Positions 23,197-35,262 are shown, counted from the first letter of the stretch. The stretch: DNA of 64,000 bases from Balaenoptera acutorostrata (GCF_949987535.1 NC_080073.1:20766116-20830115); one strand, 5' to 3'. A program made the numbers and translations. Notes: generated by a model not told the origin, from the sequence alone.

Positions 23197-23278
23197 CATA
23201 TTTATGTAACATTCAGCAGATGGACGTGATATTAATATAGGGTTTTCAGTTGTACTTTTATAGCTACTAGATTTTCTT
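23197..23278 (+). repeat. Local 83-base duplication, copy 2
   Basis: Partner of 22516-22598. The copies differ by substitutions and a single-base gap. Neither resembles a repeat family I know. Confidence 0.8.
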
Positions 23279-23595
23279 GCCTAACTTGGCAACCCGAGGC
23301 ACCATTTGAGTTTTGGATTTGGACAACACTGCAACAGATGTCCAGACCAATAAAATAAATTCCTTAAGGGCTCTGCTTAATTTGTGTAATTGATCAATTT
23401 TGGTTACATAGGCCTCAGCTCACCAGCATGTAACTGCCTTCCACAAAAGCTCTGCAGTGGGGATTTCATTCCATATGTTACTAGGGTTTATGAACCCTCT
23501 CTTTGACAATGCTGCAAATAGAACAGGGCCTGGGGTGACACCTGTTGGCAACCAGTGGTGAAAAACAACCACTGATAACAGCGGATGGTTCTGGG

Positions 23596-23777
23596 GCAGT
23601 TTTTCTCAAACTCAGCGCCGTTGACGTTTTGGACCAATTCTTTGTCTGGAGGCTGTCCTGTGCATTGCAGGATATTTAGCAGCAACCCTGGCCTCTCCCA
23701 CTAGATGAAACTAAAATGTCTCTAGACAGTGCCAAATGGCCCCGGGGTGACACCACCACCCCAGGTGAGAACTGTTG
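23596..23777 (-). mobile_element. MER5A-like hAT relic, antisense
   Basis: Reads as the reverse complement of MER5A: 'cagtttttctcaaactc', 'gttgacgttttggacc', 'ctgtcctgtgcattgcagg', 'aatgtctctagacagtgcc' and 'ggtgagaactgttg'. No transposase. Confidence 0.88.
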
Positions 23778-23779
23778 CA

Positions 23780-25440
23780 GTAGGGTGGAAGCTTCTAGAA
23801 TGGCTTAAGATTTCTCACACAGTTTTTTAAAACAAAACACAAGATACTCTTCCCTTGCCTTGAAGTCTTTCGATCTAATCATAGTTTTACAGACAACTCA
23901 CAGAAACTTTGGCCTGATAGAAGGTAACCGTAATATCGCTTCATCACTGCACTTAGGCGGGTGGTAATTAAGACATGGATTTTGAAACCCAACGCGAAAT
24001 GTTCATCACTCACCTATTAAACTTGCCAGAGTTGCTATGTTAATTATCTCCCCATATCCCTGATTTAGCGTAAGACAGCCTGCAGACTCTGACAGAAATT
24101 AAAGGAAAGACCAGTGACCTCTTTTTTGACTGCACAAATAACTACATGATAATAAATTAGTTTTCAATTTTCAGAAGACTTTACATGGTTAAAAAAAATG
24201 GAGCAAGTATGATACACAAACTTGACAGAAGATGGCTGATCAGCACCAACTTCGAGTCTTCTTTTTAAATTTGCTTCCAATCAATGCAAATAGGAAATTG
24301 AAGCAAACTGCACGATTATTAACCTGGCTGGGTACATTACTGAATATAATAATAATCATGAGAAGATGATGTCAGTTTATATTTCATATTGGGTATTACA
24401 GCAATAAAAGGCTGCTCATCTGACGTTTTCAGAGGTAGAGAAAAATTTGACACATACACACGGTACACACAGCACACATCCAGACACTCACACAAAAGAT
24501 TTCTGCAGTCAGATTGACTTGAAGGATTCATACTAATATCAGAAAAAAAGTATGCAAAGTAGAATGACTTATTTAACGATAAAGAAGTACCATGACTTCC
24601 TGGCATGTTTTGTGCCTTTCTTACATCTGCTCCTGCCTCAAACAGCTTTCTTCCTCTGGCTGACAAAACACAAATAAGAATGTCCAGGAAGCAGAGCCCC
24701 ACTCTGATGTACAATACTACTCAGCTAATTAGAAGAATCCTGCTCATTATGCTAGGCAGTAGGAAGTAAGAAACTACATGAAAGCATGACACTTGCTAAG
24801 CCCTAGGACGGTGTCACAGCTGAACTGGCATCACTTTCTTCTGTTTCTTTATAGACTTGGTTGGATTGCAAGTTCATTCCTTTAAAATCAGGGTTTTGAC
24901 TTTCAGAGGGAATGATTCCTTGAACACTGCACCATCTTCTGGCCAAACGCTGAACTACAAGTTCTTAATTAAAGAGTGAAGTCCCAATTTCCTAAGAATG
25001 TCTGCTGGATGAGAACCCGGTATACTTTATTATTCCTATTTTCAGCACAATAGATCGAAGAGAAACAGGACACATCCTCCTTCTAATTAAATGAAAAGAA
25101 CTCTGTTTTAAGACAGTTTTGTGCTTCGCAGTCTTAAACAATTTTTGATCCCACAAATACTCATGGGATACTCACTGGCATTTAGAATACGCTGACTGGG
25201 GCCCAAAGAGGTATGCAACATGGTTCTGGCCCTCTGAAAGCTCTGAAAGCTCATTTTACAGTTCTTTATTGTATAGTCATACAATAAAGAACTGTAAACT
25301 GGGTGAATTCTGAAGAACCCAAACAAGAAGGGCAGTAGGAATTGGAGGGGAAATCTGAAGACTGACCCTGGTGGAAAAGATTTACTATAGACAGTAGTCC
25401 TTGAATCATGATGAAGAATGATGACGTAGCCACTAATGAT
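23780..25440. other. Unique AT-rich block, no gene recognised
   Basis: The 125-codon minus frame at 24337-24714 has no recognisable domain and no splice or promoter context that I can support. A CTCF-like match lies at 24928-24945 and a perfect hairpin at 25255-25298. Confidence 0.4.
25255..25298. repeat. Perfect 20-base inverted repeat with 4-base loop
   Basis: The arms TTTACAGTTCTTTATTGTAT (25255-25274) and its exact reverse complement (25279-25298) flank the loop AGTC. The match is perfect over 20 pairs and stops abruptly on both sides. Not part of a recognised repeat. Confidence 0.97.
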
Positions 25441-25444
25441 GCTC

Positions 25445-25610
25445 AAAATATGCCAGGCACTGAGCTAAGTTCTTACAAACACTACCTTAATTAATCCTCA
25501 AAACAACTTCATCTTGCTAACGAGCGTCCCACCCATGGGGTAGAAGAGGTTGAGACTCAAACTCAGGTCGGCCCGGTCCCACAGCCCACCCTCTGAACCA
25601 CCTAGCTGTG
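25445..25610 (-). repeat. MIR SINE relic, antisense
   Basis: 'tgccaggcactgagctaag', 'ccttaattaatcctcaaaac' and 'ttgagactcaaactcagg' match antisense MIR. Confidence 0.75.
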
Positions 25611-25611
25611 C

Positions 25612-26825
25612 CATCTCCCACGACAAGGATGAGAGGCCCAGAAAGGACGACAGAGGGGTTTCCGGAGGAATGAGATGAGCTCAGCAAAAGGGCAGAGGGA
25701 GGGATGTGCAGCTGCAGCTCTAGAATTTCCCTCTAGAAGGGACTTAGGATGGAGATCTTTTTGGAGGGAAGGGACAGCTCTGAGACGTACCTGTTTGAAG
25801 CTGTGTTCACGGAGGAAGCATACAGATCCCGCCTAGAGAAAGTAAGAGGAGCTGGGGGGAATCATGGGAAGGACTGACCTCCAGGACACCCACAGCTGCT
25901 GCCACTGACGGCACGGGCTCCATACTCAAAGAAGAACAAGGAAACCAGCGGGAGTAAATAGCTACGTGGTTCAGAAGGCAACCAGAGGAAACTGGATTTG
26001 ACAAGCAGGTTGGAAAAAGACAACCATGTTCAGAAAGTTAACAAGAATATCAGGGTTCCAAAGGAAAGAAGAGTAAGCAGCAGATTCATTCTCTCATGTA
26101 ATCATTCCTTCATTCACCAAAATGACTGTGTTCAAGGGCAAAGGATTTGGGGAGGTGGGAACAGCAAGTGAGGACTTTGCCAGTTAGGGGAGGCTTGTGC
26201 ATGTGCAAAGCAGAAGAAAGAAAGTCTAGAGAGAGTGATGGGAGCTGCTGCAGAAATAAGACACAGTGGAGGCAGTAGAGGTGGGAGGAACGTGGTAATG
26301 GGCAGAGGTTGAGGGCGCCGGTCTCCAGAAAGGTTCCTTTCAAAGATATGTAGGTAATTCAGTCATAACCTAAACAGGGACTGCAAACTCAGTTTTGAGG
26401 CAGGTAGTAAATGCACACAGTGGGCCAGCCAGGTGAAATTAACAGGGAGTGGGGGATGGGGGAAACCTGGAGACATTGTGCCCCGTCTAAAAGGGACAGC
26501 TGAGCCACAGCGCAGGCTGCTGCCATGCTGAAACCAGAACTCAAAACTGCCAGATGCTCTGATATTTCAAGACAAGCGAAAAAGACGGATTTCTAGATGC
26601 AGTCTCTCAATGTGTACGTTGTTAGAAATTTTAAAGAATTTTAAAACACTATGCGGGCCAAACAAAACACATCTGCAGTGCAGGTGGGGCCTGTGGGTTG
26701 CCAGTTCAGAACCCCTGGCTTGGAAGAAAGATGTGGCTTACCGAAGGTTACGGAAAGGAAAGAGGGAACGCCACATCCTAAAGTCCTGTCCTCTGCAGCG
26801 ACTTGACATCCATCCTTCTTTCTGA
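25612..26825. other. No gene recognised; ancient relics likely
   Basis: Purine-rich, moderately GC-rich sequence. 26095-26350 resembles an L2-class ancient repeat (aggggaggcttgtgcatgtg). No coherent gene model. Confidence 0.4.
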
Positions 26826-26829
26826 CCCA

Positions 26830-27170
26830 CCTCCATCGTCATCATCCCCAGTGGAAGCTCTCATGACTTCCAATCCAGACTTCTGAGATAATCGCCCACC
26901 TCCACTCGCTCCTTGTTCCTCTTATGCTACACCTGTCACTGGACTCATCTTTCTAAAATACAGTTCTTTTGTGCCACCCACTTCAGCCTCAGCCCAGAAA
27001 CCTGAAATGACTTTCCCCACTGCTTATTAAAATAAGAACAAACAACTTCAGCTCACCTGCATCCATTCCTCTTCATGATAAAGTATCATTACGCCTTCAC
27101 AATAGCCCAACATTTCTTTCCAACTGAAATGCCCTTCCAAATCTGTACATATCCTAAGCTTTTGCCAGTA
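26830..27170 (+). repeat. L2 3'-region relic
   Basis: 'acttctgagataatcgcc', 'tggactcatctttctaaaa', 'ctttccccactgcttatt' and 'ctgaaatgcccttcc' follow the L2 3' region in order. Confidence 0.6.
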
Positions 27171-27219
27171 AGAACTACCCAATTTTCCAAACGCAGCCTA
27201 AGTTTCCATATATGTAGAT

Positions 27220-27370
27220 CAGAGTTTTTCAGTGTCAGAACTATTGACATTTGGGGCTGGAAAATTCTTTTCTGGGGGGGAGTGGGGTCCTGTGCATCGT
27301 GGAACATGTGGCAGCATCCCCGGCTTCTATGGACTGGATATTAGTAGCTCCTCCCCCGAGTTACGACTAC
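27220..27370 (-). mobile_element. MER5A-like hAT relic, antisense, partial
   Basis: 'agagtttttcagtgtcagaa', 'ctattgacatttggggctgg' and 'gtggggtcctgtgcatcgtg' match reverse MER5A. Overlapping frames here are chance. Confidence 0.82.
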
Positions 27371-27594
27371 CCAATAGGACATGATGGAAACAAACGAGCG
27401 CTCATAATATTCTCTCAGGGAAACCTTCAAATTAAGTGGAATTCTCTAAATCTTCGCCAACAGGTAGCAGAAAAGTTTGCTCAGAAACAGCCAGAGGGGC
27501 AGAGGAAGGTTGGCCACTGATTAAATGTTACTGTGTATGAATTACAGAGAGTCAGCAAGTCTCTTGACTTTTTCATCTCTTATCAAAGAAAAGA

Positions 27595-27952
27595 GGGGCT
27601 TCCCTGGGGGCTCAGTGGTTAAGAATCCACCTGCCAATGCAGGGGACATGGGTCTGAGCCCTGGTCCAGGAAGATCCCACATGCCGTGGAGCAACTAAAC
27701 CCATGCACCACAACTATTGAGTCTGTGCTCTAGAGCCCATGAGCCACAACTACTGAGCCCATGTGCCACAACTACTGAAGCCCCTGGGCCTAGAGCCCAT
27801 GCTCCGCAACAAGAGAAGCCACCACAATGAGAAGCCCGCACACCACAACAAAGAGTAGTCCCCACTCGCCGCAACTAGAGAAAAGCCCATGTGCATCAAC
27901 GAAGACCCAAAAACAGCCCATAAATAAATAAATAAATAATAAATTCTTAAAA
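27595..27952 (+). mobile_element. CHR-type SINE, long form
   Basis: Head GGGCTTCCCTGGGGGC, a tail of AAATA repeats and the target-site duplication AAAGAAAAGA at 27585-27594 and 27953-27962. Like the copy at 210 it has three CACAACTACTGA-like units (about 27708-27780). It is more mutated than the copies at 13719 and 36066, so it is older. Confidence 0.94.
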
Positions 27953-28084
27953 AAAGAAAAGAACACTTCCCCCGGGAGCTTTTGCCTCCCTGATTCCCAC
28001 GTTAGGTCACATTCCCTTGCCCTGGGCTCTCACAGCACCGATGTCCTAATAATCCCTTGTTTAATGTTGGTTTCTCCTCTGGGC

Positions 28085-28180
28085 TGTACAATCCATGAGG
28101 GCACAGACTGTGTGTCACTGTCACAGCTGTATCCCCAGCTCCTAGGACAGTGCCTGGCATGGAGAGGGCACTTACTTCTC
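28085..28180 (+). repeat. L2 3'-end relic
   Basis: 'caatccatgagggcacagac', 'gtatccccagctcctagg' and 'acagtgcctggcatgg' are the L2 tail. Confidence 0.8.
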
Positions 28181-28249
28181 TGGCAATGAGTCATAAACCT
28201 TACAATAATAGAGTGATTTCCCCTTCATCTAATTCTTAGCAAATCCCAA

Positions 28250-28520
28250 TTCTCTTATTCCTTTCAGATGCAGCTCAAGATAAATGATCTCCATGAAGAC
28301 ATCCTTGACTAATACCAACTGACAATGATCTATCTTTTCCTATAAATCCATACAGCCATTTCACAGTGCTTGTTACTCGTGGTTTTCCACATAGTAGATA
28401 TGAAATTCAAGATCTTCAAGAGAGTCTATATCTTCCAGTTTTTTATTATCACTTTTAACAATAAATATACAGGTGACAGATCTAAATACCTGCAGGTGCA
28501 ATGAATAAATGATTGTTTTT
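28250..28520 (+). repeat. L2 3'-region relic
   Basis: 'atgcagctcaagataaatg', 'gaagacatccttgactaat', 'cacagtgcttgttactcg' and 'atgaataaatg' follow the L2 3' region, strongly diverged. Confidence 0.5.
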
Positions 28521-28784
28521 CACTAAAACAGCTAAAAAGCCCGCCATCACCAAATTGAACCTTAGAAACCAAATTTTGAATTTATGATCTCATCTAAAAT
28601 GCTTACCTAATGTCTTCTTCCTGTATTTTAAAATAAAATTTCTATTGATTCAAGTTCAATTATTATTTATTCATACCATAAACATGTCACTTTACAAATA
28701 ATACATACAAAAACCTTCTTGCCAGCACACATTTTTCTCATCCCCCAAGTCTGTGGTCTGGTGGAATGAGTTCTTTGTTAGAAA

Positions 28785-28905
28785 AAAATAGAGAGCTGTG
28801 ACTTTAAGCTGGTCAATTAACCTTCCTGGTTTCCTCAATCCATAAAATGGGTACATTAATATCTACCTACTGGCAAGGGTAGTAATAATTCCTGTAGGCT
28901 TAGGG
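28785..28905 (+). repeat. MIR SINE relic
   Basis: 'gagctgtgactttaagc', 'ttcctcaatccataaaatgg' and 'atatctacctactggcaagg' match the MIR core. Confidence 0.6.
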
Positions 28906-28914
28906 TTTGGGGTC

Positions 28915-29105
28915 CTACAGACCAGATTCAAATCTGTACTCTATCTCATGATAGATGTGTGCTCTTAGTCATTAGTCAATTTAATCTCTCTGTCTTGGTT
29001 TAAATGTAAAATGAAATTAAAAATAAAACCTACCTATTGTGAGATATATATGATGATGTATACAGTTGCTAGTAAGTAGCAACTGCTCAGTGAATGCAGG
29101 CCCTC
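28915..29105 (+). repeat. MIR SINE relic
   Basis: 'cagattcaaatctgtactc', 'aatgtaaaatgaaattaa', 'aaacctacctattgtgag' and 'actgctcagtgaatgc' match MIR. Confidence 0.65.
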
Positions 29106-29109
29106 TATT

Positions 29110-29870
29110 ACTAGAGAGAAATGAATGAGACAATGTCATTAGAAAAGAACTTTGGACAAGAATAGTTTCTAGGGATGACCCAATTTGGTGATTATTGGAA
29201 AGTTAAATGATAACAAGATCAGTTACCTAATATTCCAAGAATTTTTTTTTAAAAATGCTTACTCCTCAGTCTCACGGTCACAAAAGTCAGCCCTGGGTTT
29301 TTATGGACTGAGACTCAATCTGGGCCCAGGACAGGCATTATATTTTAAAATGTATAAAATCTGTCATTTTCCCCATTGTTCTTAGAATTTTAAGAGACTG
29401 TTGCTTTAAATCTGGTGATTCTGTCCAGCGTCTTTTCTGAGTTAGTTGGACTTTCACTGCACCAAAACTGAGGCAAACTACAATTTCAGACGCAAAGTAA
29501 AGTCAAGCAGAAACGCAGCTTCATGCTATGGAGTTCAACGTCCATTCAGCTCCATGCTGGTGAGACCCTGTTACCTCCCGTCAAATGCGCTGGGGGAACG
29601 GGGCTCCTGCACTCATCTCTCTTGCTATCCCTGTGCAGTGCCAGCCTCGACTACCTCCGTTTAGGTCTGTACATCTGCCTTTCTTCATCCACTCTCCTGA
29701 GGCTGCATGAAATTCAACTAAATTCAGAGGTTAGACGGCATTTTTCTCAAAAGGAAAAACAAATAAGGAGATATCTTGACCAATTCAGATCCAAAATCTT
29801 TTTTTATATGGATATTCCATTCACTCAACCAATACTTTTCAAGTGGAATAGCACATAAATGTCTGAGATT
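29110..29870. other. No gene recognised
   Basis: 29420-29720 is somewhat GC-richer and has two overlapping plus frames (29446-29664 and 29523-29858) in different phases. Neither shows a recognisable domain. Confidence 0.4.
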
Positions 29871-29874
29871 TCCC

Positions 29875-30005
29875 TTTCACTCTGGCTCTGAGGACCTGGA
29901 TTTTGTTTGCCCTTGAACAAGATTTTACTCTCAAATTTCCCATCAATAAAGCAGAGATAATGACAGTATTTGCCCACTGCATGGGGGAATTGTAAAACTT
30001 AATTA
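29875..30005 (+). repeat. MIR SINE relic
   Basis: 'tctgaggacctggattttg', 'catcaataaagcagagataa' and 'actgcatgggggaattg' match MIR. Confidence 0.6.
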
Positions 30006-30130
30006 ATTAAAATCTTAGATGAAGTGTCCTAGCAACACCAACATTCTGCATTATTTCCTGACCTGGATGTGAATGAGTGTTAATTTCAAAAGACAAATTC
30101 TCCAATTTATAGCATGATTGTAGAGTGGCG

Positions 30131-30134
<4 letters not shown>

Positions 30135-30168
<34 letters not shown>
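30135..30168 (+). repeat. (AC)17 microsatellite
   Basis: Seventeen uninterrupted AC dinucleotides, likely length-variable, followed by a TA/TG-rich stretch. Confidence 0.98.
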
Positions 30169-30173
<5 letters not shown>

Positions 30174-30209
30174 TCCATATACATATGTATATGCATATGT
30201 ATAGCTTGG

Positions 30210-31485
30210 CATTTATACGAATGTGTGATTTCAGCAGCAAATCAGCCAAAGGAAAAATTAGCTACAGTTTTTTCCAAGGGAAATAATTTTCTGTTCATGT
30301 TCTGTTATTTTCAAAAGACTCTAATGCTGTTATTTCAAAACTAAATGTCCTCAAACAAGGCAAAGACAATTCTTCGTTGAATTATGCTTGCAGATGCCAA
30401 AGTTTCAGTGTTGTGTTAAAGTCCTACAAGAATAATCCAAAAATTTTAAAATGTATATGGAAACATTCTTTTAAAGTGAATTAAAAATATTCCACCCCTT
30501 TAGGATCAAATAACCTTAAAAAGAAGATAAATAAACATTCCACAAGAGAGAGGGAAGGAAGGCAGGAAGATGGAAAAGAAGGGCAGGAAGCAATCACTGT
30601 CGTCGCTTCCCCTCCCCAAGAGAAAGTTACAAATCATCCATAACGTTTATTCTGCAGTTTTGCTTGACTAAAGTTGGGCAGGGTCGTTTTGTGACAACAG
30701 AAGGGAAAGGAAGAGCTCTGATGTAATTGAGTAGGAGTATTAAGCAGCTATGTCTTTTTCTCTTGGCACTCATCTCTGGCTATCACATCCGTAAATTCCT
30801 GCCTGCCTTTTTTTGGGACACAAACAGATTAGCTATTTCTTAACAGATAAATGTTTTCTCTGGATGCAGCTACTTTCATAGCTGATTAGTTGACTAAAAG
30901 CCATAGTATTTTTAAACTAGTTCGTTTATATAGATAAGGCTTTTTTTTTTTTAAGATAGCACCAGTTAACTTTGGCATCAAAATATGGCCTCCTGTCATA
31001 GGAAAAGTACATGTAACTGATAAAGATTGAACATGGCCTAATACAGTGGGAAGAATATACGGCTTAGGGCTGTTTACATTCTAGCATGAATGAGAATCTT
31101 TTGTTAATTTCAATAACACTCTATCTTAACACCTAAAGAAGTGTTAGATGTGAGATATAAACATTTTTATTGATATGCTATGAATTTTAATATTATTTAA
31201 CTTTACTTTATTAAATTATTTTCCACCTAGGCAGTATATATCCATTAACTTTTTTAATGAAGAGAAAGAGAGAAAGACCATATGTAAAACATCAAACAGG
31301 TCTTAAAAAAAAGGAAAAGAGGGAAGAGTTCTCTCTAAACATCCAGAAAGGAAACAAAAGTAGAAAATCTGAAAGGTATCATAATTGTTGATGAACAGAC
31401 ACAGCTTTTAAGAAGCTACCAAATCCTTCTTCCCATTGTGGAAACCCAGTTTTTATTCATCTTCCTCAGTAATTTAAGGCAGGGA
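30210..31485. other. No gene recognised
   Basis: AT-rich unique-looking DNA with a purine-rich stretch at 30545-30600. No supported ORF. Confidence 0.45.
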
Positions 31486-31489
31486 TTTT

Positions 31490-31590
31490 TGTCTGTTTTG
31501 TTTACTATTAGATCCTCACAGTCTAGAACAGTGCCTGACATACAGTAGGTGCTCGAAAAAATCTCTGCTAAATAAAGGAACAAAGGAAGA
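31490..31590 (+). repeat. L2 3'-end relic
   Basis: 'ctagaacagtgcctgacata', 'cagtaggtgctcgaaaa' and 'tctgctaaataaagg' follow the L2 tail. Confidence 0.75.
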
Positions 31591-31599
31591 GAGCTTGTC

Positions 31600-32550
31600 G
31601 AGGCAGGATATAAAACCTGAGATTGGTAAAAAGCAATAGGAATTCCAAGGAGCCTTTCATCTGTCACTTTGAGGTTTGCTAAGAAGAAGAAGAAAGAAGA
31701 AGAAAGATCAAAACTAACCAGTAAATGAGGCTGTGGATCAGTCTATATAGAACCTGAGAATAAGAAAACAGAAAGTACCCAAAGGATAATTGGAATAGTA
31801 TGCTCCTCTTTCACAAGAGTAAGACTACCTCACTTTCAGCAAAAAAAAGAAGTGAAATTGAAGTAGCGAGAAGAAATGAGATGAAAAAATTGCCACGGAG
31901 TAAGGGGCTCAATAAATCTCTCTGAATAAACGAAAGGCTGTCCACCCACATGGGCACTGGCTCAGCACTGGGGTGCGAACCATAATGGTCCTCAGAAAGC
32001 TCACGGTCCAAAGAGGGGGGAATAGACAGGCAGATTCCAATCCTGATAGAAAAGAAAAGAAAAATAGGTAAGAAAGGTGACAAAATTAAAAGGAAAACTG
32101 ACCCTCCTTTTTCCAACCTAGGACACATTTGGAACTTGTGCAAATTCACATGTGCCTTAGAAAAGACACAATGCATCACAAGAGGTAAGTTCCGCGAAAA
32201 TCCTCTGAAGTGCTTGTTAATAAATCTGAGAACTTTCCCATGAGGAGAGAATAACAGAGATAAAAGTCTTCTGGAATGATGAAAGCTCAAGGGAATACGA
32301 TTGGAGGTTCAAAAATTTACGAAATAAATGAGATGAACAAGCACTTGTTCAAAAAAGTTCAAGAACTGTGGAATGAGAGACAGCTCACACAGCATTAGGT
32401 TGGTACATTTACGATAAAGTTTAAAAAATACCATAACCGAACACAGTACAGATTGAAAACATAAGTAGACTGGGACATGTATAGAAAAAATCATGGATCA
32501 AAGACAACTCTCGTAGCCTGAGGTAAAATCTAGACTGTGGCCACGGTTTT
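31600..32550. other. No gene recognised; ancient repeat scraps
   Basis: An (AAG)n-like run lies at 31681-31706. 31905-32020 resembles an L2 end. The 159-codon minus frame at 31811-32290 crosses these scraps, is low-complexity hydrophobic and has no recognisable domain. Confidence 0.45.
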
Positions 32551-32554
32551 TTGT

Positions 32555-32925
32555 TTTTGTTTTTTGTTTATTGAACTCTTTATTAGGGAAACTTCAAACA
32601 TGTACAAATTTAAATACACGTGTATTCATCCATCATGCAGTTTCAATAATTATCAATCCATGGTCAATGTCATTTCATTTTTACCCCTTGTTTCATTTAT
32701 TTCCACTTCCCCACCCTAACCCCTGGATCATTTTGAAACAAATCTCAAACACTGCATCATGCATCTGTAAAGAGTTCAGTGAATATTTTTAAATATAAGG
32801 ACAGTTTAAAAAACATAACTATCATACCAACAGCATGCCCCAAAAGTTAACACTAATTCCTCCACATTGTCAAATATCCAGGCAAATTTCAAAATTCTCT
32901 GATATGCAACAGCATTTTTAAAAAT
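32555..32925 (-). mobile_element. Ancient LINE (L1M-like) fragment, antisense
   Basis: 'attagggaaacttcaaacat', 'ttcaataattatcaatcc', 'ttttgaaacaaatctcaaac' and 'ctaattcctccacattgtc' match a common old mammalian LINE 3' region. The subfamily is uncertain. Confidence 0.6.
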
Positions 32926-32937
32926 TAGAAATTTATT

Positions 32938-33112
32938 GTCATATCTGAAAATAGAGTATAGCACAGGGAACTATGCTCAATAGTTTGTAACAACCTATAA
33001 GGGAAAAGAATCTGAAAAAGAATATATATATATGTATAAGTGAATCACTGTGCTATGATATTGTAAATCAACTATACTTCAATTAAAAATTTTAATTTAA
33101 TTAAAAAAAAAA
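32938..33112 (+). mobile_element. L1 3'-end fragment with A-rich tail
   Basis: 'agtatagcacagggaactat', a TA-run, 'gtgaatcactgtgctatg' and 'aatcaactatacttcaatt', then an A-rich tail. Confidence 0.85.
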
Positions 33113-33119
33113 AGAAAAT

Positions 33120-34825
33120 GGCAATATTTCAACCAAGTCTAGATTTCTGACTTCTCTCTTAACAAAAATATCTGGCAACTCTGGGTACATATTCCTGAAT
33201 AGCAACATTGAGCAGAAATGACAGAGCCACTTCCCCTTTTATGCAGGTCTTACATGCTCCAGCTCACCACACTCCTCACCACTCCCTATCGTCCTGCCCG
33301 CTGCACACTCCACACATCTACATCACCTGTCTGGCTCTTGGACACAGCTGAGTCTACAATCCTAAATCTAAGCTAACAGAAATGCTGGATGATTGGAACC
33401 CCTCCTAGAGCTTTCGGGTAAATGATGTCCTAAGTGGTAACCAGAGACATGCTTTAGCTTTACAGGCTTGAAAAAGTCACAGACAGAACAGAAAGGAACA
33501 ACCCGGAAAACAAATGCTCACATTTTAGGGTCAAACCACGGGCAGAACAAGAGAAGATGCAAAGTCAACAGACAAGGAAGCCAAGAGGGGGAATGGTGGA
33601 GTTATGAGGCACAGATTGATTTGATTAGTTCAAGAATTATTTGGAGAACCAAATTATGTGCTGGGCTTTCCTCTCTGCAAGGCATTCCAAGATCCAGAGA
33701 TGGGTAATGTTGCTTTTAAAGGAGTAACGCCAAGTCCAACACTACATAAAGCCTTCCCTCCTTCCCCATTCATTTGTCAGTTTTGAAATGTGAGAATGCA
33801 AGCCCAGTAGGTTAAATTAAAAGTGTAGTCACTGAGGCGACGTATTAATGCTCTTAAAATTGAAACAAAAATTAAAATCTAAAATAAGATCTTTTACACT
33901 CACCTATATCTATATGTTGACTCCTTTTCAGAGAGGCTGGAAAGCTCAGGACTCAATGTAAGAAAATAAAATGGTGTGTGTTTGACAACCAGATGCTATT
34001 CAAAATTAAAAGGGCTTAATTTTAAGACTGGTGCAAGAAAAGACATATAATTTGCTCGCTATGCACACAGTAAATTAAAAACTAAAAAGAGGCAATGAGT
34101 GTGAAATATTAAATATTTACTTCTCAGGGTATTTTTGTGCACTCTGATAATAATGGGTAATAATAATTACTGTGCCTTATCCAAGACACACCTAGACTGG
34201 GAAATTAAATTCCCAGCATATGGGAGATATATCAGTCGATGCACATGCTTAATTCCCATTATGTTAATACAACCAGAGGAAATGCACCCATGGAAAAAAA
34301 GAGATCCCCAGAAACTTAATATAATGGGAAATCTGGAAGGGTCTTTTCCCTTGGAAGTAGGGGAATTAATTCCATTTAAATTTCTCAAAATAAATATGCA
34401 TCCAGGACAGAAAAGCTGAGTATGTAAATGATTTCATAGAAAACAACTCACAAAATTGACACTTGTCAGTCTCCTTTGTATATTAAAAACTTGAAGATGG
34501 AAGTAATGGTAATCATAAATAGTAGATTTTAAATGGTTTTACATGGCAAAATAAAAGTTGGCAACTCTAAAAACCTTGAACATGGTTTGGGACCCTAGGA
34601 GGAAGCTCAGTCAAGGAAATCATTCATCCACCTGAGACCAGACCATTCATCCATCTAAAGACCCAGACGTGGGTCTTTAATAGGAGATGCCTTGCCCTTC
34701 TGTTCTCTTTTCTATTTGTTAATTCTAATTCTCCATTAAAGAGTCTACTTGACCACAGGGATACGAAGCCCAGTAGATATCAGAGCCATGCCTCCATGTC
34801 ACACATGGAACAGGTGATCAGCCCT
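33120..34825. other. No gene recognised
   Basis: Unique-looking AT-rich DNA. Opposed short frames at 34135-34419 and 34167-34388 overlap each other and are not supported. Confidence 0.45.
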
Positions 34826-34827
34826 GG

Positions 34828-35045
34828 AGCAGTGGTTAAGGTAATTCAGGAGTCAAGAGGCTGGAGCTCTAGTGCAAGGTCTGCTCTTTAACCACTTGGA
34901 TGACCTTGATCTTGACCTCAGTATTTATATCTGTAAAGAAGGATGGTAATAATCCCTATCCACCTACTTCACAAAACTGAAAGTCCAAAAGAATGATATG
35001 TATGTGTGAAGGTAACTGCAAATTGCAAAGCACTCTACAACTGCA
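34828..35045 (+). repeat. MIR SINE relic
   Basis: 'gtggttaaggtaattcagg', 'ggatgaccttgatcttgacc', 'atatctgtaaagaaggatgg' and 'caaagcactctacaactgc' match MIR. Confidence 0.8.
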
Positions 35046-35262
35046 AGGACCATAAGTGATTTAGTGCTCTATGTCCTGCTTTTCAGAGCTTTGTTTCATT
35101 TACTATGAATTTTTTGTCTTTTGGCCTTTTTTCGAATATTAGAGTCATACACATCAGTATAAACAAATTAAAACGAGAAAAGCAGACAGGAGAAGGGATA
35201 TCATTCATGTTCTCACCACCCCCAAATAACACCCATTAACACTGTACGTATATCAATCTCAG

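Larger units (their letters stand above)
20130..23595. other. Large unique AT-rich block, no gene recognised
   Basis: About 3.4 kb with almost no recognisable repeat apart from (TC)n at about 20782-20799 and a (TTG)n run at about 22270-22282. It contains the local duplication 22516-22598/23197-23278. The overlapping frames at 21297-21857 lie in different frames and show no recognisable domain. Confidence 0.4.

Noticed and set aside
24337..24714. 125-codon minus-strand ORF
   Set aside because: No domain or gene context; the start region is AT-rich and nothing suggests translation.
31811..32290. 159-codon minus-strand ORF, among the longest outside L1
   Set aside because: It crosses ancient repeat scraps and purine-rich DNA whose complement gives Leu/Phe/Ser-rich protein. 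No domain, no supporting promoter or splice context.
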